From positions 8,479,137-8,543,136 of the forward strand of contig CM017573.1 of NCBI GenBank assembly GCA_007844125.1: a stretch of 64,000 nt of DNA, written 5' to 3'. Position numbers and translations under genes: made by a program. The notes under the pieces are model-generated. The model did not search any database and had not been told where the DNA came from. It saw only the letters and a program-made list of their open reading frames with translations. The stretch comes from Sinonovacula constricta. Lineage: Eukaryota; Mollusca; Bivalvia; Cardiida; Solecurtidae. Position 1 is the first letter of the stretch, and every line of letters starts with the position of its first letter. Positions 1 through 63,619 of the stretch are shown here, piece after piece.

Positions 1-1255
1 AGTTATGAAACAGTGTCCGTTCGCGAGAAAGTAACAAATTGTATATATATCATTTAGTTGAGTATATCTTGCAATAACAACGATTTTTTTTATCAATACA
101 ATCTATATGATTTACGGAAAATTGAAAAGTCAACATTAAATACCCAGTATTAAAACTAAGACACACAAAGTAGATCCAAGATGGCGCCTTATTATGTCAG
201 AGGTCTCTTGCATAGCATAAAGGCCGAGGTGATCAGATTGCTCAGAAATAATGCTGTCGCCGCCATGTTGACGAACTATATCCAAAATGGCAATCGTACC
301 TACTCGGCGATCTCCGGCAAGCTTCGGATATAGACATCACCGAAGCGTGATCCGAGTGCATGCAGGGTAATAACTGGTATATTACACTTTTACCAAATAC
401 TGTTGGTAATATACATACAGTATCAACTAAGTTAAAATATTCTTCAACGATGCAATCTGCTCTTCTTTCAAGGAGTGTTGAATCTTCAGAATATCTAAAG
501 CGTACTGCATGCACTTTGAAAAGTCAGCCATCTTTGTTTACATAATGCAATGAGAAGTTATTCGCCGGGGCAAATCACCAACTGGTGTATTCCTACAATT
601 ACATCCGAGGCGATATATCCGAAGCTTGTCGGAGATCGCCGAGTAGGTACGATTGGTAGAAACTGTCTATTGACAGTCCTAAAAAGGTTTGTACTGACAA
701 TTCCGTAACAATCGTCACGTGACGTTCCCAGTACGCTTTGCAAAAAACGCGCGAAATCTAAAAATAGTATAAAAAGGCTACATACTGGCTACGTACTATG
801 TAGCCTTAAAATGAACACATTGTGCAAAATAGTGCTTATTTAAATAAAACACATTATTAACTGTTGCTTACTGTTGCCACACACATAAATTCAATAATGG
901 TAAAATCAGTTTTTGTTTTTAATATGATAAACATACAGATTCGTCCTTTAAGATTTTGTTAATTATTGTCCAGGACAGAAATGTTGGCCACTGCTGTGAT
1001 ATTGGTACCTTGTTTCGACCGACAAGGAAGTCATTTTTAGAAGAACACAGCTCGTTCTAGAAAATCCACAAACCGTGTATTATGATACTTAATGCACATG
1101 CGCCCATTTGCAGCAGGGTGCTTCAATGGTGGTATTCAAGCGTTTACCTTTGTCAAATGCATGTAACAATATTGTTTCCAATTTTCAGGGGAATGTAGAC
1201 ATACATTCTGAATAGACTTGTATTCTTAGTGAAGGCGATTTCCAACACTACTTAG
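1..1255. other. Intergenic, no gene seen; inverted repeat
   Basis: No credible exon. Arms of about 45 bp at 290-337 and 615-660 (TACTCGGCGATCTCCGGC and its complement) form an inverted repeat around a 280-bp centre, probably an old foldback transposon. YY1-like AAGATGGCGCC at 180 and its complement near 260 flank one arm. A short hairpin lies near 775-810 (GGCTACATACT...AGTAGCC-like). Confidence 0.5.
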
Positions 1256-1715
1256 GGCCTATATTGTATAACAGAACTTATTGCGACAAAAACAACCCCA
1301 CTCAAAATGTTCATTCTTTCTAAGTGATAAGCACGATACTGATTTAGGCTAAAAATAGACATTGACGTCAGAGAGGACTACCCGGATGACGATGTTATGC
1401 GATATCTATAGTAGATTGTCACGTGTTGTTTGTTGTTGTTTGTGTGTGTGTGTGTGTGGTTTGTGTTGTTGTTTGTTTTTCTTTTGTTTGTGTTAGTTGT
1501 TGTTGCTGTTATGCCTATTTGTTTTGTGTTGGGGTATTTGTGTGTTTTAGTATGTTTTTCTGTTGTTGTTTTTGTTTTTTTATTGTGTTTTTGTTGTTGT
1601 TTTCGATGTTTATTCGTTTTTAGTTGAAAAATAGCTATCTCTGCAGTAGGAAATACAGGTTCGCAATGACGAGATGGGATTTAGGCTTCACAATTCACAC
1701 AGATCTACGACATTA
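1256..1715 (-). mobile_element. TTAA-type MITE copy, minus, with internal TG-rich expansion
   Basis: The flanks of 1425-1620 match the minus strand of the element at 3129-3639 (CTAAAAATAGACATTGACGTCAG at 1350; AAAAATAGCTATCTCTGCAG at 1626; TTCACACAGATCTACGACAT at 1691). Between them about 200 bp of TG/TTG-rich sequence replaces a few bases of the consensus. Confidence 0.7.
1425..1622. repeat. TG/TTG-rich low-complexity tract
   Basis: Almost pure T and G with scattered C and A, including (TG)9. It lies inside the minus-strand MITE copy and produces spurious overlapping ORFs rich in F, V and C. Confidence 0.85.
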
Positions 1716-1867
1716 ACTACAACTTATTTTTATTTGTTTTTAGAAAAGAAATCCTTGGTCCAATCTTTCTTTAAGATAATGTACAAAGCTGTCTTCTCGG
1801 GACAAGTCCATCCGTAATTTCCGAGAAAGAGAACCCCAAATGTCACTAATTCATCACACATTTTCGT

Positions 1868-2352
1868 ACGGCTCCAGGTACGGGAGGCCCCGGGTTCGAT
1901 CCCCGGCCGCGACATACCAAAGTCGTTAAATATGGTAGTGGTATAGCTTCCTTGCTAACGCTCAAGCAAATATAAGGGTAGTTCCACGACTGGTTGGCCC
2001 GGTGTCAGGATAATGTGACTGGGTGTGGTATCATGCCAGATGTTCACGGCATGCTATACACAGTGAAGGCAGCACTATATCTGCGTCAAATGGACATCGT
2101 CTCCAGATAACTGAAATACTGTTGGTGGGACGATAAACCCAATAAACAAACATGCTATACACAGTGAAGGCAGCACTATATCTGCTTCAAGTGGACACCG
2201 TCTCCAGATAACTGAAATACTGTTGGTGGGACGATAAACCCAATAAACAAACATGCTATACACAGTGAAGGCAGCACTATATCTGCTTCAAGTGGACACC
2301 GTCTCCAGATAATTGAAATACTGTTGGTGGGACGATAAACCTAATAAACAAA
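1868..2352 (+). mobile_element. SINE-A with triplicated 3' tail
   Basis: tRNA-like head with B box GGTTCGATCCC, body CATACCAAAGTCGTTAAA and GGTGTCAGGATAATGTGACT, tail GATAAACCCAATAAACAAA. The last about 102 bp (from CATGCTATACACAG) occurs three times in tandem. The 5' end of the head is missing. Confidence 0.85.
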
Positions 2353-2821
2353 CACTACTGTATTTTTAAGTATTGATTATCAGAATAGAACAGAACAGAC
2401 GTTGATTGACTTAAACAATAATAGTCTCTCGTCAACAAAACATGATACAATGTGTAAACAATGCGAATCATGAGAAAAAAAAATACATGTTTCCTTAATG
2501 CTTATCCGACAAGAATAATAACATTATTGAAAGAGAAACAGTTTGTCCCTTATCTTGAAAATATGTGTCATCCTTAAGTGCTCTTATAAATAGAATGAAT
2601 GTTAACTTTTACAATCAGTGGAGGCTGAACTAGTATGAGTAACTCTTTTTGCGCATTTTACAAAGTGGACTTAGTAGAAAAACAACAACAAATGACGAGT
2701 CCTCGAAGATAGCGATAACATGATGGAATCAAGTATGGTGTAGTTATCGAGTCATAAATATCATTTATATAATAATAAATATTGTCGTTATTCTAATAAC
2801 TAATTATTAATATTCTCATTA

Positions 2822-3096
2822 CTGTTTGTTGTTTGTTTGTTGGATTTATCAACCCACCGTAGACGGTGTCCACTTGAAGCAGATATAGTGCTGCATTCAC
2901 TGTGTATAGCATGCATTGAACCCCTGGCATGATATCACATCCAGTCACATTATTCTGACACTGGGCCAACCAGTCGTGGAGCGTTAGCAAGGGAGCTATA
3001 CCACTACCATTTTTAACTACTTTGGTATGTAGCGGCCCGGAATCGAACCCGGGGCCTCCCGTACCTGGAGCCGACGGTCTATTGCGATACTAGGTC
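2822..3096 (-). mobile_element. SINE-A, minus strand
   Basis: Reverse complement of the A body (GTCACATTATTCTGACACTG) and head (GAACCCGGGGCCTCCCGTAC). Nearly full length. It directly abuts the TTAA-type MITE at 3129. Confidence 0.85.
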
Positions 3097-3128
3097 CGAT
3101 CCACGGAATTCAAATTCGATACTCGGCC

Positions 3129-3639
3129 TTTTAGGGTGATATCCGACAGTTTGGACCAAAATTTCTTTTCTCAAATAACCAAATAAGTCATTGTTACTTG
3201 AAAAGGTCCTGCTGTTCATTGATGTCCTAGACCTGTGTGAACGGTCAAGCAAAAATCTGCACTCGTCATCGTTAACAGGTATTTCCTATCCGAGCCACGC
3301 TGCAGAAATAGCTATTTTTAACTTAAAAAACCACGTGACCACTTACTTTTGAGCTCACGTTATATAGTCATCTGGGGAAGCCGGTCTGACGTCAATATCT
3401 ATTTTTAGCGGAGATCACTATCGAGCTTTTTATGCAGTTGGAAAGAATGCAGTTCAGAGTGACTTTTTTTCGCGATAAGTTCTGTCGAACAATTCAGTTA
3501 GTGTTCAAAATCGCATTTATTAAGACTAAAGTATGGATATATACAAAGATTATGCCCAAATTCACTAAAATAGTGGTTCGATATTGTTATATACAGTACA
3601 TGTATTTGATATAGGCAAACTGTCGGATACCATCTTTAA
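3129..3639 (+). mobile_element. TTAA-type MITE, reference copy
   Basis: About 510 bp with terminal inverted repeats (ATATCCGACAGTTTGG and CAAACTGTCGGATACC) and TTA(A) at both ends. Related copies occur at 1256, 21623 and 25339. No coding capacity. The ends recall piggyBac-style TTAA targets, but no superfamily is proved. Confidence 0.7.
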
Positions 3640-3749
3640 AGGTCGTTACGCTTTTATGCATGATTTCTTACTATTGGCACTTATTTTATGCTACCTTGTG
3701 ATGAGGAATTTGGTATATAGATATTGTAGTGACATTTTCCCCCACTTTC

Positions 3750-4020
3750 TGCAATAGCTCAGGTGGTAGAGCACTGGCTTGCGGATTGGGAGGTCGCGGG
3801 TTCAAACCCCGGCCAAGTCAAATCAAAGACTTTAAATTTGGTAGTAGTGGCTTCCCTCCTAACGCTCGGTGCTAAGGGGACAGCATTACGCCTGACTCGT
3901 CGGTGTCAGACCGGCCGGGTTTCAGTGCCCCTGTGCGATAATGATAGAAATGTCGTAATGAGAGAAATGTCGATCGCGGTATCGGCAAAAATGCCGGCAA
4001 ATCCCATACTGGAATATAAA
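3750..4020 (+). mobile_element. SINE-B
   Basis: Head GCAATAGCTCAGGTGGTAGA and GGTTCAAACCCC, body CCAAAGACTTTAAA and CTCCTAACGCTCGG, ending in AAATGCCGGCAAATCCCAT. Full length. Confidence 0.88.
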
Positions 4021-5313
4021 AATAACTAAGGGAAATAACTCTTTTCGTCATGCCGTATGGTTCTGAACGAATTATTTCCCTTGATAGTCGTTCACTCGTG
4101 TCTCACTACACAATCTAGTCCAAATACTTTTTTTACAATGGTGGCATTGTTAAAAGCTTAGCATTTATTACTGATAAATTTGTAAAAAAAATGATTATCT
4201 GATGACCCCACATGTGTGGGTAGTTAGCATAATAAATGTATCCACATTCTTACTGGCATGATTTCTTGTCCAGGCTGTCAACCAGGTATTCTCCAAAATA
4301 TAGGAGGATAATAGGAATATTTAAGCAACAAATATAGAAATGTTTGGATAGTTTCGAGACTGTTTCTACAATAATACAAAATACCATAAAAAATTAAGGA
4401 AACCATTAACTTTGAACAACAGCATCACAATCAAGGCAGAAGGCTGCTGGCTGCAAATCGCCATCAAAATAATCTGAATGGATTATGATGCTGTTGCAGG
4501 CATAGAATTATATATTGGCGACAAATTTTCAATAATGTAGGAATATTTTTTAAAATATAGGAAAATAGTAGGAAATATAGGATTTTTTTTCAGAATATAC
4601 GATTTTGATCCAAAATATAGGAGAAATAAAGGAATATAGATAGTTTCCATGTGATATCCTAGGCACTGATAAAACAGTTTTAGGCAGCCATCTTTGATGG
4701 CAGAAGCTAATGCCCATTTATTAATTTTAAAAATATTGTATTCTAAAAATATGATTTTCAAGAGCCTTCCAATGGTGTATAGCTTTTAATTTCTGGACCA
4801 GAAATTAAGAAATTACAAGAAAATAAAATTTACACTTCTATACAATTCATCTCAAAATCCCTTGAAGTTGCCATCAAAGATGGCTGCCAAGATAAGGGAT
4901 CTTCATTGATGTGGAAACTATCTGTATATCTTGAAATCGTATTTACTGGCAAGATTTTTTTGCAGTTAAAAAAAAATCTACTAAAAATGCTTGATCTAGA
5001 TTTATGTGGACGTCACCTTTAAACACCATGTGATTTCAATTTAAGGTATCCTATCTCTGCATAAAGCATACAAAAATTAAAACTTTTCTAAAAAAAACAC
5101 AACAACTCTTTATTATCCTTGGTACAAAAATAACAACAAAATGCATTTTTAATAATGAAAAGTATTTACAAGTTAAGTTAAAAAATATTTACAAGTTGCA
5201 TTTTAAAGAATTGCAAACAAAAGGTAAATTATATTATTTCCTTTCTTTCAAAACATATATCTATCACATAACTTTCACTAAGTAACAATTTAAATTCATT
5301 TTTTGTGACTTTG

Positions 5314-5346
<33 letters not shown>

Positions 5347-5539
5347 CCACCCCTTTAATAAACTTGGCCACAGTTTTGCACAAATACAAGACAATTGGAA
5401 CAATGACGTGCCCGTCATATGTATTTAAACTGGTGTGTTATAATTGGTCCAACCAGTGTACTGTTTACAAGTGACCTATATACACCCAAGTCGGTCTAAA
5501 TTCAACATTTCTTGAATGCGCTGCTGATGTTTGGTTTTT
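4021..5539. other. Intergenic AT-rich DNA with a foldback element and ATC microsatellite
   Basis: No gene seen. At 4575-4980 two arms (4580-4705 and 4866-4975) are complementary, with GGCAGCCATCTTTGATGGCA in the left arm and TTGCCATCAAAGATGGCTGCC in the right, joined by an AT-rich centre. Many 'aaatatagga' motifs precede it (4290-4630). (ATC)n lies at 5314-5346. Confidence 0.55.
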
Positions 5540-5720
5540 TTTTTTTTTTTTTTTTTTGTTACATCGCACTGACACAATTATGGTCATATTGGCGACATCC
5601 AGCTAATTATTGGTGGAGGAAGACTCCAGACTTATGACTGGGTATAACCACCGGCGCATCACAGGTTAGATGGAAAACCTCCCCACATGAAATTTTTCGC
5701 CTCCAACGAGATGCGTTACT
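5540..5720 (-). mobile_element. SINE-D, minus strand, head degraded
   Basis: Begins with a T-run, then TGTTACATCGCACTGACACA, GGCGACATCCAGCTAAT and CCTCCCCACATGAA, the complement of the D body. The tRNA head is not recognisable. Confidence 0.8.
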
Positions 5721-6700
5721 GATGTTCAGGTCAACCCGCATCCCACAATTGTTTGATCCACTCACAAATTTAGTGTAGCCCAGGTTCTCTAACACGGCCA
5801 GCTGGTGTGTGAGAATGATCCCCCTTTGCATACAAATCGGACCATTTCTGTCTAAGCCATTTTAGATATACCATCAGGACTGATAGCTAGAGTTGATGTC
5901 GAGTTCTCCTATAAAGTCAAATTTTTTGAACAGCTTCTGTTTTGTTGCAGCGTAAAGCACAAGCAATCCCTTTTATTGACTGCTCATGGGTTTCTGGGGG
6001 TGAGACAAAATCGCACTGGATGGGCAAAATCTGGTCATTTTGGCACAGCTGGACAGAATCCATACAGAGATTTTTCCAAGGTGGACACAACTCCTCAGCT
6101 TCTCAACATGTGTGTTTGTGTCCTGTTCAGGCAAAAGGACTTAATATGAGCAGGTCGTCTGCAATGACTACCACTGTGCTGATATGTATTTATAACAGTT
6201 AATCAAATCATTCTGTGTAGTCAAGAAAACTGACTTCTACTGCTGTTGGTTTAAATTTTGTTTGGGCCAAATTTTCCAGTTTGCTTTTGGTGATCAGTTC
6301 TAGTCACCAAACGTCACGAGAAGTCAACAAATTTCAGACAGCTGTCAACTGTCCATTGCTCTGCTTTTAAACTTATTCAAATGCACTTTTGTTTATTATA
6401 TACTAATTAACTTTCCTGCCTCCATTCTGTCTCATCCCCTTTCAATAATATTCTCATCTTTCTTTACTTTTTCTACCGTTTCTGCCCCAGTCCTTGTAAT
6501 TTCATCCTCTCTCTCAAGATTCCCGGGACTGATGGGGACTGGAGGGGTGCCTATAGATTGTGAAACTCAGTCCCTGGCGTGAGCCCGACAGGAGTGCTAG
6601 GTCTAACTGGTCTACGCGCCATCTACAATAGGAGATGCAAATAACAACATTAACAACAACAGTTGCAAACCATAAACCAACAATTCCATCACCAAAACAC
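5721..6700. other. Intergenic, no gene recognised
   Basis: An 86-codon plus-strand frame at 5942-6202 follows a good acceptor-like tract but matches nothing I know. No repeat family is recognised beyond short degenerate pieces. Confidence 0.4.
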
Positions 6701-6800
6701 CCAGCGTGGTGGTAGAGTAATCGACTTGGAAATCCTCTGACTGCTTAGCCTCAAACTTTTTGGGTTCGAGCCCATTTGGAGAGATTCACTTAATGTGGCT
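6701..6800 (+). mobile_element. SINE-C fragment
   Basis: Head only: GTGGTGGTAGAGTAATCGAC, CTCTGACTGCTTAGCCTC, GGGTTCGAGCCCATT, then diverges after 'cttaatgtgg'. Confidence 0.65.
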
Positions 6801-7089
6801 ACTGTACCACTACGCCACTAGCACCACGCCATATGAATTAGGATGTGTATGTTGCTGATAATTAATCTGAGAATTACAATGTAAGCATAATAGTTACCAT
6901 AACTCTAAAACATAAAACGATAAAAACTGAGTAATCCAAATAAAATGGAGTCCTCAATAAGGGGAGGCCACTCAACAAAGCCAAAAGTAAACAGCATTAA
7001 AAACAGAGTACTCCCAATATAAGGATCATCTAGGGAGAAGGCTTTTTACCAATTCTCATCATTATCTATTGGATATTTGAGAATGGTTT

Positions 7090-7575
7090 GGTTTTAGTTT
7101 GTTGTTGCCTTTTGTTACATTGCACTGACATAGTTATAGTTACATTAGTAGCATTCGACTATTATTATTGGGATGGGATGGGATTTGCCAGCATTTTTGC
7201 CGATACTGTGCAGCGACATTTCTTTCATTATAGCACAGGGGCACTGAATCCAGCCAGTCCATAAACTGACACCAACGAGTCAGTCCTAATGCTGTCCCCT
7301 TAGCCCCGAGCGTTAGGAGGAAAGTCACTACTACCAACTTTTAAGTCTTTGGTTTAACAAGGCTGGGGTTTGAACACACGACCTCCCGATCCGCAAGCCG
7401 ATGCTCTACCACCTGAGCTATTGCGGCTGGTCTATTATTATTGGAGGTTGTTAACAGAAAATTATCTGGAAAGAACTATCAGTGTACAGCAGGTCAGTTG
7501 GAAGAAGTCCTCACATGAAACTTCTTGCCCTGACCAAGACACAAACTTGCACTGTGATTTAAGAATTGTCTCAGA
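7090..7575 (-). mobile_element. SINE-D, minus strand, split by a nested SINE-B
   Basis: Left part (7090-7158: TTTTGTTACATTGCACTGACA) and right part (7432-7575: ATTATTGGAGG, CAGGTCAGTTGGAAGA, CCTCACATGAAACTTCTTG) form one D copy once the insert at 7172-7431 is removed. Confidence 0.75.
7172..7431 (-). mobile_element. SINE-B, minus strand, inserted in SINE-D
   Basis: Full B copy in reverse (GGGATTTGCCAGCATTTTTG at one end, CACCTGAGCTATTGCGGC at the other). Flanked by a perfect 13-bp target duplication CTATTATTATTGG at 7159-7171 and 7432-7444. Confidence 0.93.
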
Positions 7576-7671
7576 CCCAGTATCACCATTTTCCCAATCT
7601 CTCATCTCTTTAACCTTTTAAAAAAATGTAGCTTCATCCTTTTCCTTGTTCTCAAAGTTATTTTTGTGCTT

Positions 7672-7839
7672 TTACACTGCTACTACCTCTCCTATCTCTA
7701 ATCCAACTCTCTGATCCTTGAAGAAACTGTACCTTTCATCTTGTTCCTTGGTTTCAAAATTCTTGTTTTCAGAATTCTCACTGCTACACCAACAGTACAA
7801 TTTGGCATCTGCTTTTGGGGCCTTTAAGGGCAATACAGC
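7672..7839 (-). CDS. COA1: COA1-like exon 3 (C-terminus and stop)
   Basis: Acceptor gttttgattag after a T-rich tract. Encodes 55 residues, AVLPLKAPKADAKLYCWCSS to EIGEVVAV, then TAA. Strand pattern matches the COA1 C-terminus (K-x-x-LYV-x-SS ... LEL). A SINE cluster lies just downstream, perhaps within the 3' UTR. Confidence 0.75.
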   Translation of the reverse strand, partial: AVLPLKAPKADAKLYCWCSSENSENKNFETKEQDERYSFFKDQRVGLEIGEVVAV

Positions 7840-10098
7840 CTAATCAAAACAACAAAATAAAGACTGTTAATACACCAGTAATCACTTATAACAATCTTTG
7901 ACTGAGGCCCGAGTCCATCAAAATCTGTCGGTCCATTAAATTTTATATGTGAAATGGACTGACGGTCAACCAGGATTTTCAGCAACATCATTTTCAAAAT
8001 TCTGAATTATTATGAAAACAAGATACTAAACTAAACAATGCTTTACAGCCTTTTACTGAACCCAACTCCTCGTAGCATTTTGGTTAGCTAAAAAACTTTT
8101 TTTTTGGTCAAATTGCCAAAATCATACTGGTAAAATTTGGTCCGGTCCAAAGATGTTGTCAGCCTGGGTGTCCAAAGGTCTTTTTAAATTTCTTTCATGA
8201 AGACTGTTATAATATAAAAAATACCTCTAATTTATGCAAGTATGTTTTTGCACTGACATAATTTTTACATTTGGTTAGCCATCATTTGTGGATGAAGACC
8301 CAAAACTCATCTGAATATTGCAAGTCATCTAATGACCTCCCCACACAAAAGTTGTAGTTCCAAGTGGCTTATTTGTCTCTGTTATTTTTTTGTTACATCA
8401 CAGCAAAGCAAGTATAATCATATTGGTGACATCCAACTTATTTTTCGTGGAGGTAGACCCCATTCATTTCTGAGTAGAAGCAACAGCCACAGGTCAGCTG
8501 GAAGACCTCCCCATAAGAAAGTTCTGGCCCCGAACGGGACTCAAACCCATGCAGTGTGGGGCTTAAGATTTACAAATCTGCAAACTATAACCACTCGACC
8601 ACTGGCGATCCTTTTTTTTTTTTAAATGATTCAATACAAATGCTCTATTTACTTTGCTATAATATCATGGTGCATGCATGTTCAATTTAGTTTCAATATA
8701 CATTGTGACCAGCATATTGTTTATATACGGATGTCATCATAACGTGTGCTATGGTTTTTACAAGTTTCGGGGGCTTTTTAAGGTCGTTTTTTTTCTATGG
8801 TTGGACTTAAGGTCTATGAGAGACATTAATGAATAGTCTCCCCTGAATAACCCCTAAATGCAAGTAGGTCCTTTCATTTGTTTTTCTCTGTTTTTATGCT
8901 TGTGCTCTTTGGAGAGAATGTTGACTTTTCTGCCCTTCTTGTGATACACAGGTTAATCATCATCAACAAATTCTTCCATTTTCTTTTTTTAAATGACAAA
9001 TCTATGTACGTTAATGGATTTTAAGCTTATATTTATGCAAAAGTAAGAAATTTCACTGTGTGTATTTGCAGTATCTACAAAAGTACAGGTGATAAAGTCC
9101 AAGAATTCCAACTAAAAGGACCTACTGACAGTTTGGAATAACTTGGATATTAACTAACAAGGAAGACAATTTTCATTTCACCACCATTTTTGTTAGACTT
9201 TTTCTTTTATACAGATTACTTTGTTTCATTAGACTAAGAATAGATTTAACGCAATTATGGCATATACAACTAAAATTTTATTAAACAATCATTTATTGTT
9301 ATATGTTCAATTTTTTTTCTTGAGGAATTCACCACTAAAACCAAGATTCCTATGATTATAACAAAGATTAGATTCTTCATCAAACCTCGACCTTTAAAAA
9401 TAAATACCAGTATATACTTTGGTCAAATCAAATATACCTGAACCTTTTCCGGACTGGTTTGGATGAAAGGATCTTTGAAATTTATTTTCTGCACAGTTAT
9501 GGGCTTGCCAAGTACCTCATCTACTGATGGATATTGATCCAACAGACGTAAGGATTCTTGAATGTATACAGCTGACTTTGCATTTTCTGAAATGAAAAAT
9601 AAAGCAAGGTTATACTTGTGCCGATTGAACAAAATAGCTCTTTTCTGATTAATTTCTGGTTGGCTCTGTGAGTATGTGGAAAGAGTTCCGCAAACCCCTA
9701 TGCTCTCTGGGGCTTCATGTGGATGCTTGCACCAAATCTTGTTCTGTCAAAAATTTTAATGAGAAAACTGTAGTGCTCACTAAAGCAAGTACATGTTCTT
9801 GTGTTAACCTTGCAGTTTTTATTTTGAAATCAATGATAAACATGGTTAATAATTAACATCTCAAAACCGAACTGTGGCCTAAGAGGCTAAGTGCTGTGGA
9901 CCGAGTTATCATAGACATAGACCGAGTGTAGTGATTTATGTTGATATGAATTTGCCTTTGGAATCGCCTAATGTCATTAACTTAAGCGATACCTTGATAT
10001 CTTCTCATAAGAAGCATGTAGGTCACGTGCGTTACAACATAACCGGCCGCAGCTACTTTAGCCAGTGTAAATAATCCCGCATTCTTAAACATTCCCAT
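7672..10098 (-). CDS. COA1: COA1/MITRAC15-like mitochondrial assembly protein, complete (3 exons)
   Basis: Three exons join exactly (106, 149 and 168 bp; phases 0/1, 1/0, 0/stop) into a 140-residue protein; the human COA1 is of similar length. Residues about 9-30 form one hydrophobic span (KVAAAGYVVTHVTYMLL) followed by MRRYQ, which fits a small inner-membrane anchor. The rest resembles the COA1/TIM21 fold: a helix with SLRLLDQYPSVDEVLGKP, then strands with VLPLKAPKADAKLYCWCSS and DQRVGLEIGEVVAV. Known COA1 acts in early assembly of respiratory complexes; that role is inferred here from similarity. The start MGM is chosen because an in-frame TGA lies just upstream; the second M is also possible. 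The gene is divergent from DNAH7, with start codons 498 bp apart. The long second intron (1.6 kb) holds a dispersed repeat and SINE pieces. TIM21 is the nearest alternative family. Confidence 0.78.
7905..8175 (-). repeat. Dispersed repeat E, minus copy
   Basis: Its reverse complement matches 38025-38310 (ATTTTGAAAAT...TGGTG, GGTTGGGTTCAGTAAAAGG, CCAGTATGATTTTGGCA...TTTGACC). No termini or tRNA head recognised. It lies in intron 2 of the COA1-like gene. Confidence 0.75.
8243..8352 (-). mobile_element. SINE-D fragment, degenerate, minus
   Basis: GCACTGACATAATTTTTACA, ATTTGTGGATGAAGACCC and GACCTCCCCACACAAAAGTT follow the reversed D body at reduced similarity. Confidence 0.5.
8386..8612 (-). 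mobile_element. SINE-D, minus strand
   Basis: TTTGTTACATCACAGC at the tail, GGTCAGCTGGAAGACCTCCC in the body, and a tRNA-like head at the far end (GGGACTCAAACCCATGCAGT, reversed B box). Confidence 0.8.
8613..9437. other. COA1-like intron 2 remainder, nothing recognised
   Basis: AT-rich single-copy-looking DNA between the SINE-D at 8386 and exon 2. No exon with the right phase was found. Confidence 0.5.
9438..9586 (-). CDS. COA1: COA1-like exon 2
   Basis: Acceptor catttcag, donor gtatat. Encodes NAKSAVYIQESLRLLDQYP and DEVLGKPITVQ, the helix and turn typical of COA1-family proteins, and ends PEKVQ in phase 0. Confidence 0.8.
9993..10098 (-). CDS. COA1: COA1-like exon 1 (membrane anchor)
   Basis: Starts ATG GGA ATG at 10098 and ends at donor gtatcg. 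Encodes residues 1-35 with a single predicted membrane helix. The final G completes a GAA codon with exon 2. Confidence 0.75.
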
Positions 10099-10596
10099 GA
10101 CTTTTGCTCAATACAACTTTCATGGGCTCTCCATGAACATTCGCAAATTTCGACCCGTATATTAGTCTTTACAGAGACGTTGCGATTTGAAACGCAATTA
10201 GCAGGTGCGCGGGGCTCTTTAGACTGTATGCGAATTATTGCTATCAAGCGACGATTATAACTGCAATCACTTAAAAACCAGTCCATTTTAAACTTAAACT
10301 TTATTAATTTTAATGCAAATAATATCATTAATTTTCATAAATCTTGCCAAATATGATGATATCTTAGAGAAAAACTTAATTTGGATCACTTTTTATTAAA
10401 TAATCTTATATGAATTTTGTCGATGTCCCGGGACGTTTACCTAGCAACAGGGAAGCCAAAACCGCCATTGATTTTGTCAACGGTTGGTCTCTGAAGTTGG
10501 AAAGTTGTTTTATTCCATTCTGCGTTCTGATAAAACCCATTTGATCGACCCCAATAACAAATGAGTGTACCCTAACGCTGAAGGGAACGGATAGGA
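10099..10596. promoter_or_regulatory. Bidirectional promoter between COA1-like gene and DNAH7
   Basis: 498 bp separate the two divergent start codons. No repeat of the four SINE families lies here, unlike almost every other interval of this size nearby. It contains the X-box described separately and a CCCGGG-containing patch. No TATA box is placed with confidence. Confidence 0.6.
10435..10448 (+). promoter_or_regulatory. RFX X-box (GTTTACCTAGCAAC)
   Basis: Two half sites, GTTTACC and TAGCAAC, form an imperfect inverted pair like the canonical GTTGCCATGGCAAC. It lies 149 bp upstream of the DNAH7 ATG. RFX factors drive ciliary genes through this element. The GTTTAC half also reads as a forkhead core on the other strand, so FOXJ1 co-binding is conceivable. 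Confidence 0.65.

Positions 10597-63619
<53,023 letters not shown>

Noticed and set aside
1423..1627. Two overlapping plus-strand frames rich in F, V and C, resembling membrane peptides
   Set aside because: They arise from the TG/TTG-rich tract inside a MITE copy; no splice or codon support.
5942..6202. 86-codon plus frame after a good acceptor-like tract, and a COA1-like reading on the opposite strand
   Set aside because: No recognisable domain. I first considered the minus reading as the COA1 last exon, but 7672-7839 fits in phase and in sequence far better.
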